Of a stretch of DNA of 5,394 nt, positions 1-5,394 are shown piece after piece. The stretch covers positions 1 through 5,394 of the forward strand of contig JACPXN010000058.1 of the NCBI GenBank assembly GCA_016196515.1. The letters are read 5' to 3'. The stretch comes from Candidatus Omnitrophota bacterium (lineage in GTDB: Bacteria; Omnitrophota; Gorgyraeia; Zapsychrales; Fredricksoniimonadaceae). The notes beneath the pieces were generated by a model. The model was not told the origin of the DNA, did not search any database, and was given only the letters and a program-made list of their open reading frames with translations. Positions within the stretch are counted from its first letter, which is position 1. The number at the start of each line of letters is the position of its first letter. The translations under genes were made by a program, and so were the position numbers.

Positions 1-1000
1 ATGAAAGGCCGAATACCGCCGTTTTGAAAGATGCCGCGCTTTTTTTCCGGATAAAATTAAAAACCGACATAACGGGCAAAACGTTGGACACGCAGGCACC
101 CAACGCGTACAAACCCTCCACCTGGCAGGCCTGAAAATGAGCAATGTTCAAAGATCCGGGGAGATGCTTGACGGGAATGCCCAGATCATGGCCGACGAAC
201 TGGGCCAATTCTCCGGCCTGTGGGGGGCCAAGGACGATGATCTCATTGATCTTGTCATGGGAGATCTGGCGGTCATAATAATCCATCGAATTGCGCGCTT
301 CGTTCAAAAGCCGGCTTTTGACCACCTCCGCATCCGGTTCGCCTTCGCCGCCCGCCGCAAACAGGGGAAATTCACGCATGAACTGGATGACGCCCCTGTC
401 AAAAAACATCATCCGTCCGAGGCGGCCGTCCACGTGCAGGACGCAGGCCCTCTGGTCGGTGCGCATATGATTGCGGGAAACCAGGACCTTGGCCAGCCCC
501 ATGGCCGCGGGATCCGCCCCGACGACGACGAGGTTGGCCTGCGCGCAAATGCGCTCATACCTGTCCAAAACATCCTTGCGGGCCGCGCAAAAAATGACAC
601 GCAGCTTTTTGATCTTGTTCTCAACCAAAGGGGTCGAATGATAAACGAACACCAGTTCCTTCAAGTTAAAAGGGACATATTTTTTGGCCTCGAATTCGAC
701 TAAGCCTCCCAATTCTTCCGGCTTGACCAGGGGGACCGTGAAGGACCGCAGGATAACGTCCTTGGACGGCAAGGACAAGTAGACCTTAGGAACATCAATC
801 TTGCGGTCACGCAGGGTCTTTTGCAAAACGGCAACGGTCCGCAGATCTTCGCTCCCATCCGAACCCAACGGCGAGTCAGGCCGTTTGACGGCATCGCCCA
901 GGGGCACCAAAACAGCCCCCACGGGAAGGCTGCCCTGGGTCTCGACGAGGGTGAAGCTATTTTCACTCCAAAAAATCCCTAATTTCCGGGGACCAGGCAT
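1..1000 (-). CDS. pilM: PilM/GspL-like type IV pilus or type II secretion assembly protein, 3' end cut by the window edge
   Basis: Reading the minus strand from the ATG at 1000-998 gives 333 uninterrupted codons to the window edge, so the C-terminus is missing. The protein resembles PilM, the cytoplasmic actin-fold protein that docks PilN at the inner membrane in type IV pilus assembly. Visible signatures are the LPSKDVILRSFTVP segment (residues 77-90), the EAKKYVPF motif (104-111) typical of PilM_2, a D-G-R-L-G-R stretch (191-196) followed by a F-D-R-G segment, and the NEARNSMDYY helix (233-242). The N-terminal phosphate-binding motif, normally D-x-G-x-x-S, reads F-W-S-E-N-S (10-15), and the G-G of the adenosine motif reads G-P near 258-259. 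ATP binding may therefore be lost, as in GspL. The actin-like part seems to end near residue 306. The remaining visible residues (307-333) may lead into a linker or a fused PilN-like part, which cannot be judged here. The gene has its own promoter and a good ribosome binding site. Confidence 0.82.
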   Translation of the reverse strand, partial: MPGPRKLGIFWSENSFTLVETQGSLPVGAVLVPLGDAVKRPDSPLGSDGSEDLRTVAVLQKTLRDRKIDVPKVYLSLPSKDVILRSFTVPLVKPEELGGLVEFEAKKYVPFNLKELVFVYHSTPLVENKIKKLRVIFCAARKDVLDRYERICAQANLVVVGADPAAMGLAKVLVSRNHMRTDQRACVLHVDGRLGRMMFFDRGVIQFMREFPLFAAGGEGEPDAEVVKSRLLNEARNSMDYYDRQISHDKINEIIVLGPPQAGELAQFVGHDLGIPVKHLPGSLNIAHFQACQVEGLYALGACVSNVLPVMSVFNFIRKKSAASFKTAVFGLS

Positions 1001-1004
1001 AAAA

Positions 1005-1010
1005 TCCCTT
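1005..1010 (-). promoter_or_regulatory. Ribosome binding site of the pilM-like gene
   Basis: On the minus strand AAGGGA lies 4 bases before the ATG at 1000-998, with the AAGG core 6 bases away. It supports this ATG as the start of the PilM-like gene. Such support is needed because the reading frame has no stop inside the window. Confidence 0.7.
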
Positions 1011-1039
1011 AAAAAAGTTTCTATTATATATTTAAAACT

Positions 1040-1068
1040 ATTAGACAATAAGGCCGCGGCTTTGTCAA
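1040..1068 (-). promoter_or_regulatory. Sigma-70 type promoter for the pilM-like gene
   Basis: On the minus strand a perfect TTGACA (-35, plus positions 1063-1068) is followed after exactly 17 bases by TCTAAT (-10, plus positions 1040-1045), which matches five of six bases of TATAAT. The expected transcription start is near 1033, giving an AT-rich leader of about 33 bases before the pilM-like ATG. A second perfect TATAAT occurs further downstream (plus positions 1023-1028). Its -35 region (TTATTG) is poor and it would start very close to the ribosome binding site, so it is less likely. The spacer holds the 8-base palindrome GCCGCGGC (1053-1060), with no other evidence that it is an operator. 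The promoter fills the only real gap between genes, so the pilM-like gene can be transcribed apart from the upstream operon. No terminator was found before it, so read-through is also likely. Confidence 0.78.
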
Positions 1069-1107
1069 CGGCTTTAGCGGAAATTTTTACCCCGTCGGCG
1101 GAGACGA

Positions 1108-1419
1108 TCAGTAGGAGATCTGGACGTTGATGAGGTTACCCTGAACGGTCACTGTGGAAGAATATGTCTTGCCGCCATAAGTACCCAGGACCGTCGTCCC
1201 GGGGGTGAAACTACCGGAGGAATACGCGTTCCAAAAAACGCCTTTGGCAAATTGATCGGCGCGGATCTGGTCCACCTGGGCCTGGGAGAAATCGCTTTGG
1301 GTCATGTGCTGGGAAAGAATGCTGACGCTCAAGATCATCATCACGATGACGATCATCAGGATAGTGACCAGGACCATCCCTGATTCATGATTTTGATTGT
1401 CGTTTAATTGACGGAACAT
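1108..1419 (-). CDS. Short PilX/GspK-like pilin with a prepilin-type N-terminus
   Basis: This 103-residue protein has a short polar leader ending E-S-G (residues 12-14), then a hydrophobic helix from M15 to about residue 36, then the QAQVDQIRADQFAKG stretch (46-60) and a small predicted beta-rich tail. That is the layout of PilX/GspK-like minor pilins, which are cut after the Gly by prepilin peptidase and packed into a type IV pilus or type II secretion pseudopilus. The likely cleavage is G14|M15. Position 5 of the mature protein is Thr, not the Glu of major pilins, which is a GspK-like trait. The globular part is only about 65 residues, much shorter than in usual PilX or GspK proteins, so receptor- or calcium-binding domains are missing. 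The start is 12 bases after the stop of the zinc-ribbon gene, with only a weak ribosome binding site, which suggests coupled translation. It is the last gene of the operon. The family is likely, but the exact role is not known. Confidence 0.72.
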   Translation of the reverse strand: MFRQLNDNQNHESGMVLVTILMIVIVMMILSVSILSQHMTQSDFSQAQVDQIRADQFAKGVFWNAYSSGSFTPGTTVLGTYGGKTYSSTVTVQGNLINVQISY

Positions 1420-1431
1420 GGCTTAACTGTT

Positions 1432-1656
1432 TCAAGGGTCATGATAACTCAAACAGCGCGGGCACAGGCACGGATCGCGCATCCAATAATCAAGATACAC
1501 ATGCCCGCAATAACGGCATTGACGGAAATACCCGGCGTCCCGGGTCCCGCGGTCCTGCTCCCCTCTCAAAGTATAGAACATCCAAACCCCCAGCACAATG
1601 GCCAAAGACAAAATCAACGCCACGGCAAAGATCGCGTTAAAATCCCAAATGAACAT
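1432..1656 (-). CDS. Small membrane protein with a zinc-ribbon-like cysteine tail, function unknown
   Basis: This 74-residue protein has one hydrophobic segment (about residues 6-30) followed by a charged stretch (R31, E33, D35, R36, R39, D40). A C-terminal cluster holds five cysteines: C47, C50, C63, C65 and C68, in the pattern CX2C-X12-CXCX2C. Two CX2C knuckles of this type usually bind one zinc ion. C63 is extra, and H73 is a further possible ligand. The basic residues just after the helix suggest that the ribbon faces the cytoplasm. The start codon shares one base with the stop of the TonB-like gene (TAATG), and AAGG (plus positions 1664-1667) lies 7 bases upstream of the ATG, so the reading frame is well supported. 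I do not recognise a named family. Its place between the ExbB/ExbD/TonB-like genes and the pilin suggests a role in that complex, but this is inference from position only. Confidence 0.7.
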   Translation of the reverse strand: MFIWDFNAIFAVALILSLAIVLGVWMFYTLRGEQDRGTRDAGYFRQCRYCGHVYLDYWMRDPCLCPRCLSYHDP

Positions 1657-1910
1657 TATCGGGCCTTGTGGGGTTGATCAATATCACGCATACCAAGCCA
1701 GCCGGTGAAATAGGCCCCAGGGTAGGGGTCGGCCACGGCCCTTTCCAACGCCTTGTCCGCTGCCGCCGGGGCGCGCACTTCTTGTTCTTGCGCGGGCCAT
1801 GAAGGTCCCGTGTAATAAAACCTGACGGACTCCCGCGGGTTGGGCACGGAAAAACCGACCCAGACGAACATCAGGACAAGAATGTGCGCGATCAGCGAAA
1901 GGACGATCAT
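1656..1910 (-). CDS. Minimal TonB/TolA-like anchor protein without a C-terminal TonB domain
   Basis: This 84-residue protein begins with a hydrophobic helix (residues 1-21) that contains S5 and H9 in an SxxxH pattern. The same spacing occurs in the transmembrane helix of E. coli TonB (Ser16, His20) and in TolA (Ser18, His22), where these residues face the ExbB/ExbD or TolQ/TolR motor. A Pro/Ala-rich, charged stretch of about 60 residues follows and ends in an aromatic segment (YPGAYFTGW, 63-71). The usual TonB C-terminal domain of about 90 residues is absent. The ATG at 1910-1908 overlaps the exbD stop as ATGA. GGGAG (plus 1913-1917) lies 2 bases upstream, which is a short spacing. An in-frame GTG at 1961-1959 would add 17 residues including RRPRP. 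That form would fit the positive-inside rule better, but it would overlap exbD by 55 bases and has no clear ribosome binding site. The TonB-like assignment rests on the motif and gene order. Confidence 0.62.
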   Translation of the reverse strand: MIVLSLIAHILVLMFVWVGFSVPNPRESVRFYYTGPSWPAQEQEVRAPAAADKALERAVADPYPGAYFTGWLGMRDIDQPHKAR

Positions 1911-2317
1911 TTCTCCCGGGCCGCGATGATATGGACGCGGCCGGCGTTCAATCCCCGGCACAGGTCCAAAATATCCGCCACCCGCCCCAAAGAAGCCCTG
2001 CGGTCGACGCGGACAAAAATGACACCGGGAACGTCTCTTTGTCCGGCGAGGACCTTTTTAAGGTCATTGAGCGTGACAACCTTGCCGTCAAAGTACAAAA
2101 CGTTCTCGGCGGTGATATCCACCGTAAAGCGGTTTTCTTCCGCAGTGCCGGACAAAAGACGCGGCATGCGGACCTCAATGCCCGAGGGGTTGGCAAAAAA
2201 AGAATAAAAGCCCGCCATCACAACGGCCAAAAGGCAAAAATTGACCAGCGCAAGGGCCACAACCGGATGCAGGGCAGGCACGCGCACATACCAGCGGTCA
2301 AACGTTCTCATCGCCAT
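1907..2317 (-). CDS. exbD: ExbD/TolR-family motor protein lacking the usual membrane aspartate
   Basis: This 136-residue protein has the ExbD/TolR layout. A short basic N-terminus (R4, R8, R12) is followed by one transmembrane helix (about 17-41) and a periplasmic domain with the family's IEVRMP strand (47-52), a VTLNDL segment and a VIFVRVDRRASLGRVADIL stretch. ExbD pairs with ExbB in the inner membrane, and one conserved helix Asp (Asp25 in E. coli ExbD) carries protons. Here the helix has no Asp or Glu. N26 is the best candidate for that position when the helix is anchored on the M-P after it, though anchoring on P18 would put A21 there. The start is the ATG at 2317-2315, because AGAGGGG lies 5 bases upstream. 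A second ATG two codons later (2311-2309) is less well spaced. The frame stays open upstream to 2473, but that part lies inside exbB and does not look like ExbD. The gene overlaps exbB by 20 bases and the TonB-like gene by 4. Confidence 0.85.
   Translation of the reverse strand: MAMRTFDRWYVRVPALHPVVALALVNFCLLAVVMAGFYSFFANPSGIEVRMPRLLSGTAEENRFTVDITAENVLYFDGKVVTLNDLKKVLAGQRDVPGVIFVRVDRRASLGRVADILDLCRGLNAGRVHIIAAREK
1913..1917 (-). promoter_or_regulatory. Possible ribosome binding site of the TonB-like gene
   Basis: GGGAG on the minus strand lies only 2 bases before the ATG at 1910-1908. The spacing is shorter than usual, so translation probably depends on coupling through the ATGA overlap with exbD. 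The site gives moderate support to this start over the upstream GTG at 1961. Confidence 0.4.
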
Positions 2318-2978
2318 CGGCACCCCTCTGGGACTGCAATTCGGACAATTGCTGCAGGACATTGGCTGTTCGGGCGATGGCCGTTTCCACCTGTCCGGCG
2401 ACCGCGTTGGTGCGAAACGCGCAAAAACTGTAAAAAGCAAAAGACACAACGGCGATGAAGAGCCCGGCGGCACTCGTCAACAACGCCTGCCAGACCGCCC
2501 CGGCCATGTCTCCGGCGGCCAATGGGCTTAAGGCGTTTGAACGCGCCTGCGCGGCCTGAAAAAGAACGACAAGGGCATTCACGGTGCCCAAAATCCCGAC
2601 GAGCACAGCCGCGCTGGTCGTGAAGGACAAAATGCCCAAACGGCTGTAAAGGCCACGGGCCCGGCGGGCGAACGTTTCTTCCATCACCCCGATGATCATG
2701 TCGCGGGAAACGCCGAATTTCAATATCCCCGCTTTGAGGACCTCGCCCATCAGGTCCGGGGCGGACTCGCAGGACGCCATGGCTTCTTTGAGCGTCTTGT
2801 CCCGCAGAACATCCAGGACCTGTTTTTGCCTGACACCGAGGTCTTTGGCCAGACGGGCCAACTGGACCCATTGACGCAGTCCCGTTGCCAAAACCACGAT
2901 GGACAATAAAAACAGCGGCCAGATCATGGGCCCTGCCTTGAACAACAATTGCCAGCCATTGGCGACGATAACGGTCAT
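2298..2978 (-). CDS. exbB: ExbB/TolQ/MotA-family motor protein with Gln in place of the conserved Glu
   Basis: This 226-residue protein has the three-helix ExbB/TolQ layout. A first helix (about 14-34) is followed by a cytoplasmic stretch (about 40-112), then helix 2 (about 116-140) and helix 3 (about 158-186), with a cytoplasmic tail. ExbB rings hold ExbD and form the proton channel that powers TonB-type transport. Helix 2 keeps the family L-G-T-V motif (130-133; T132 matches E. coli Thr148). In helix 3 the family pattern E-A-L-x-x-T-A-x-G-L reads Q-A-L-L-T-S-A-A-G-L (164-173). The conserved Glu (E. coli Glu176) is therefore Gln164, and Thr181 is Ser169. The start ATG overlaps the stop of the TPR gene as ATGA, and an excellent AAGGAG (plus 2984-2989) lies 5 bases upstream. 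TolQ is an equally fair name. I use exbB because a TonB-like gene follows. Confidence 0.88.
   Translation of the reverse strand: MTVIVANGWQLLFKAGPMIWPLFLLSIVVLATGLRQWVQLARLAKDLGVRQKQVLDVLRDKTLKEAMASCESAPDLMGEVLKAGILKFGVSRDMIIGVMEETFARRARGLYSRLGILSFTTSAAVLVGILGTVNALVVLFQAAQARSNALSPLAAGDMAGAVWQALLTSAAGLFIAVVSFAFYSFCAFRTNAVAGQVETAIARTANVLQQLSELQSQRGADGDENV
2323..2329 (-). promoter_or_regulatory. Ribosome binding site that fixes the exbD start
   Basis: AGAGGGG on the minus strand, inside the end of exbB, lies 5 bases before the ATG at 2317-2315. It shows that exbD starts here and not at the more upstream in-frame codon at 2473, which would give an implausible N-terminal extension of 52 residues. 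Confidence 0.7.
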
Positions 2979-5394
2979 CTTTTCTCCTTCCTGGCGATCC
3001 AGTCCAAACGCTCCTGCGCGTAAGCCGACTCATCGGTTTTTAACTGGATGATCTTTTGGTAGGTGACTTTTGCGCCGGCCCAGTCCTGACGGTCCTCAAA
3101 CACCCTGGCCACGCGCAAATACGCCTTGGTCCCCCATTCGCTTTCCCGGGGACTGTCCAAAGGGATCTTCAAATAATAGTCCACGGCTTTGTCGTCCTCA
3201 CCCATCAGTTCACAGGTATCCGCCATGTTAAACAAAAACTCGGCGTTTGTCACCCGGCTTTTGCCCTGGGGACTCTTGAGCGCCCGCTCGTAGGTGCGCA
3301 GTTCTTCGGGATAATTTTGCGCGGCGCGATTAATCTGTCCCATTTTCAAATACGCATCGCGCGCGTAATCAGGCATGGTCGCGGCGATGTTGGCATAGGC
3401 GGCCAGGCCTTTGGGGGCGTCGAATTCCCGCGCGAATATGCCCGCGATCGCCAGCTTGATCTTCGAAGACAGGACCGGGTCCCGGGAAGTGACCGCCTTG
3501 TATTGGGCCAGCGCCAGATCATACGTGCCCTGCACTTCGTAGGCCTGACCCAGTTCATAATGAACCTGATCAATCGCCGGATTGTCGGGAAAACGGTCCA
3601 TGATGGGTTTATAATATTCCACAGCCCCCGCATAATCCCCCTCTTTAAGATAATACTGGGCCAGCCACAACAGGGCCTCAAACTCGACGTCGGATTTCGG
3701 ATATTTATAGATGATGATCTTGAAGCGCTTGACCGCTTCTTTGATCGACCCCAGTTCATACTGGCATTTGGCGATGCCGATATCGGAATTCTTCGCCACA
3801 ATTTCTTCGTCGGGATAAAGCCGCAGGATCTTTTGGAAGACGCGCAAAGCGTCCTCCGGCTGCTTGAGGTTCAAATACGAAAGCGCCAGGATATAATTGG
3901 CCTCGGGCGCGAAATCGCTGGGCTGGGACAAATTCTTTAAAAAACTTTCCATCCGGTCGATAGCGGATTTCCAGCGCCCGCTTTTAAAATCAGCCACCCC
4001 CTGGTAATAATTCAATTCCCCTAAAAACTTGCTGTTGGGAAAATTGTTCCTCAGCGTGTTGAACGAGAGCACGGCACTGTCGAGGTGGTCGGATTTTAAA
4101 AGCGCGATGCCCTGGCGGTAAAGCGCATAATCGGAAAAATCCTGGTCGGGATAATCCCGCAGGACTTCATCGTACGCATGCACGGCCTCTTCCATTTTTC
4201 CGGCATCCTGCTGGGCATCGGCCAATTGCACCATGGCATTGGCTTTCGTCTGGGTCTTGGCCGCATCGGCGGCCAATGCCCGGAATATTTTGACCGCGGT
4301 ATCCAGATCGCCTGTTTTGACGTACGCCCACGCCAGGCCCAGCTGGGCTTTTTCCCAAAGTTGGGCGTCGTCGGGGCGACGGGCATGGTCAACGACATAT
4401 TTGAAATCCTCCAGCGCCTTGGGGAATTCCTTAAGCATAAAGTACGCGTTGGCGCGGCCCAGATACGAATCCAGCCGCGCGCTTAAAGACGCAAAATCCT
4501 TGATCAGTCCCGAATAGGCCTCGATGGCCTTGTCCCAGTCCCCTTCTTCATACGACAAATGCCCCGAAGCGACGATCAGATCTTCCTCGGAAAGCCCTTT
4601 GGTTTTGGCGAAATCGCGGCCCTCTTTCAATGATCTTTCCGCCGCTTCATAACGGCCCCTTTTGATATCGCACCACACCTTTCCGGTAAAACCCCTTAAA
4701 ACAAGGACCGGGTCCTGGCCGGACTTCGCCGCCTGCTCATAGTACGGCATGGCCTGGTCGTATTTCTCGGAATAATAGTAAGCATCGGCGATGTTCAGCC
4801 GCACTTCCAGTGTGCGCTGCGATTGGGGATGGGCGGCCGCGTGTTGCTGGAACGTCTCCAGGGCCTTTGCATAATCCCCCTCGTTAAAAAAACTCTCCGC
4901 GACTTTGATCAGGGAATCCTCCGCCAATTGATGCTTGGGGAAACGCTGGATTAACTGATTGAAAATTTCCCGGGCCTTTGTATGATCTTTCCGGTCAAAA
5001 TACGACCAACCCAGCGAATACAGGGCCTGCGGGATATAGGCGGAGTCCGGATAATGGCTGACTAAGTCCTGATAATGCCCCCGCGCCGACGGAACATCTT
5101 CCAGTTTCAAATACGTTTCAGCCATCCAAAAAAGCAGGGCATCCTTGTTTTCGGCCATGGGGTTAAGGGATTTGAACAGTTCCAGCGCTTGGGCGAACCG
5201 GTTTTTGAAATAATAATTTTGCCCCAGCAAAAATTTGGTCTGGTCGATCTTCCCCCCCTGGGGGAACTTGTCTAAGTATTGTTCCAGATAACGGATGGCG
5301 ACATCGTGAAAACCGTCGTCATAGGCACGCTGGGCTGTGGCGAAGAGTTCCTGGTCCTCTGTCTGGGCAAAGACCACTGGAGTAAATATAAACA
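2975..5394 (-). CDS. Exported TPR-repeat scaffold protein, 5' end cut by the window edge
   Basis: The frame is open from the right edge to the TGA at 2977-2975. A GTG at 5377-5375 could be taken as the start of an 800-residue protein. However, it has no ribosome binding site, and the codons before it read F-I-F-T-P and continue into V-V-F-A-Q, which looks like the end of a signal peptide with signal peptidase I cleavage after V-F-A. The true start is thus outside the window. No lipobox cysteine is seen, so the mature protein should be soluble in the periplasm. Counting from that GTG, nearly all of it is TPR-like helix pairs of about 30-37 residues, roughly twenty, such as residues 80-110, 155-185, 416-446, 491-521, 566-597 and 749-779, with typical A/G, Y and terminal P-x residues. 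TPR arrays bind proteins. Close relatives of this arrangement are YbgF/CpoB in Tol-Pal and TtpC in Vibrio TonB2 systems. It overlaps exbB as ATGA. Its partner is unknown. Confidence 0.85.
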   Translation of the reverse strand, partial: FIFTPVVFAQTEDQELFATAQRAYDDGFHDVAIRYLEQYLDKFPQGGKIDQTKFLLGQNYYFKNRFAQALELFKSLNPMAENKDALLFWMAETYLKLEDVPSARGHYQDLVSHYPDSAYIPQALYSLGWSYFDRKDHTKAREIFNQLIQRFPKHQLAEDSLIKVAESFFNEGDYAKALETFQQHAAAHPQSQRTLEVRLNIADAYYYSEKYDQAMPYYEQAAKSGQDPVLVLRGFTGKVWCDIKRGRYEAAERSLKEGRDFAKTKGLSEEDLIVASGHLSYEEGDWDKAIEAYSGLIKDFASLSARLDSYLGRANAYFMLKEFPKALEDFKYVVDHARRPDDAQLWEKAQLGLAWAYVKTGDLDTAVKIFRALAADAAKTQTKANAMVQLADAQQDAGKMEEAVHAYDEVLRDYPDQDFSDYALYRQGIALLKSDHLDSAVLSFNTLRNNFPNSKFLGELNYYQGVADFKSGRWKSAIDRMESFLKNLSQPSDFAPEANYILALSYLNLKQPEDALRVFQKILRLYPDEEIVAKNSDIGIAKCQYELGSIKEAVKRFKIIIYKYPKSDVEFEALLWLAQYYLKEGDYAGAVEYYKPIMDRFPDNPAIDQVHYELGQAYEVQGTYDLALAQYKAVTSRDPVLSSKIKLAIAGIFAREFDAPKGLAAYANIAATMPDYARDAYLKMGQINRAAQNYPEELRTYERALKSPQGKSRVTNAEFLFNMADTCELMGEDDKAVDYYLKIPLDSPRESEWGTKAYLRVARVFEDRQDWAGAKVTYQKIIQLKTDESAYAQERLDWIARKEKR
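2984..2989 (-). promoter_or_regulatory. Strong ribosome binding site of exbB
   Basis: AAGGAG on the minus strand lies 5 bases before the exbB ATG and within the last codons of the TPR gene. It is the strongest such site in the window, so exbB may be translated well even without coupling to the TPR gene. Confidence 0.75.

Noticed and set aside
1..27. ATG at the first base of the plus strand
   Set aside because: The frame ends after eight codons and the region codes for the PilM-like protein on the other strand.
137..703. 188-codon open frame on the plus strand
   Set aside because: It lies fully antisense to the PilM-like gene, shows no family features, and the opposite strand has clear PilM motifs, a promoter and a ribosome binding site.
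1081..1107. Possible terminator after the pilin gene
   Set aside because: Only a 4-bp stem (CGTC/GACG) can form, and the following bases are A-rich with no run of T on the transcribed sense strand, so it does not look like an intrinsic terminator.
1931..2458. 175-codon open frame on the plus strand
   Set aside because: It is antisense to exbD and the end of exbB, with a low-complexity basic composition and no hydrophobic or domain pattern.
2318..2473. Upstream extension of the exbD frame
   Set aside because: The 52 extra residues lie inside exbB, do not look like an ExbD N-terminus, and the ribosome binding site at 2323-2329 points to the ATG at 2317.
2308..3033. 241-codon minus-strand frame overlapping exbB
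   Set aside because: It is the exbB gene in a shifted frame. The exbB frame has the membrane helices, family motifs and the ribosome binding site, while this one is rich in Arg, Gly and His without structure.
3056..3940. 294-codon open frame on the plus strand
   Set aside because: It is antisense to the TPR array. Long shadow frames are common opposite codon-biased repeat proteins, and no domain is visible.
3630..4882. Identical 14-base sequence gcataatccccctc at 3630-3643 and 4869-4882
   Set aside because: Both copies encode the same E-G-D-Y-A turn of TPR units in the same frame, so the repeat is explained by the protein repeats and is not a separate DNA element.

Overview
This window is about 5.4 kb of bacterial DNA with all seven recognisable genes on the minus strand, so transcription runs from high to low coordinates. 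It looks like a Gram-negative (diderm) chromosome of roughly balanced GC content. It encodes an exported TPR protein, an ExbB/ExbD motor pair, a TonB-like anchor, a type IV pilus/type II secretion pilin-like protein and a PilM-like protein. The gene mix and the style of the small proteins recall Omnitrophota or a related lineage. That assignment is a weak inference from memory, since no marker gene is present.

Layout in transcription order: (1) 5394-2975, a large secreted protein made of about twenty TPR-like repeats, whose true start lies beyond the right edge; (2) 2978-2298, an ExbB/TolQ/MotA-family three-helix protein; (3) 2317-1907, an ExbD/TolR-family protein; (4) 1910-1656, a very short TonB/TolA-like anchor with an SxxxH transmembrane motif but no C-terminal TonB domain; (5) 1656-1432, a 74-residue membrane protein with a five-cysteine zinc-ribbon-like tail; (6) 1419-1108, a short PilX/GspK-like pilin. 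Genes 1-5 overlap their neighbours (ATGA, 20 bp, ATGA, TAATG) and gene 6 starts 12 bases after gene 5, so they form one translationally coupled operon. (7) After a 107-base gap holding a near-consensus sigma-70 type promoter comes a PilM/GspL-like gene (1000-1) that runs off the left edge.

The usual role of such parts is as follows. ExbB/ExbD use the proton gradient to drive a TonB/TolA-type transperiplasmic protein, the TPR protein gives a periplasmic scaffold, and the pilin-like and PilM-like proteins belong to a type IV filament or type II secretion machine. Here they sit in one transcription unit, and the motor is odd. The conserved Glu of ExbB is Gln, and the conserved membrane Asp of ExbD is absent, with Asn the nearest polar residue. 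The TonB-like partner lacks the domain that would contact an outer-membrane receptor. This suggests a divergent envelope complex, possibly a scaffold rather than an energy transducer, linked to a pilus-like assembly. The linkage is inferred from gene order only.

No RNA genes, mobile elements, CRISPR arrays or convincing terminators were seen.
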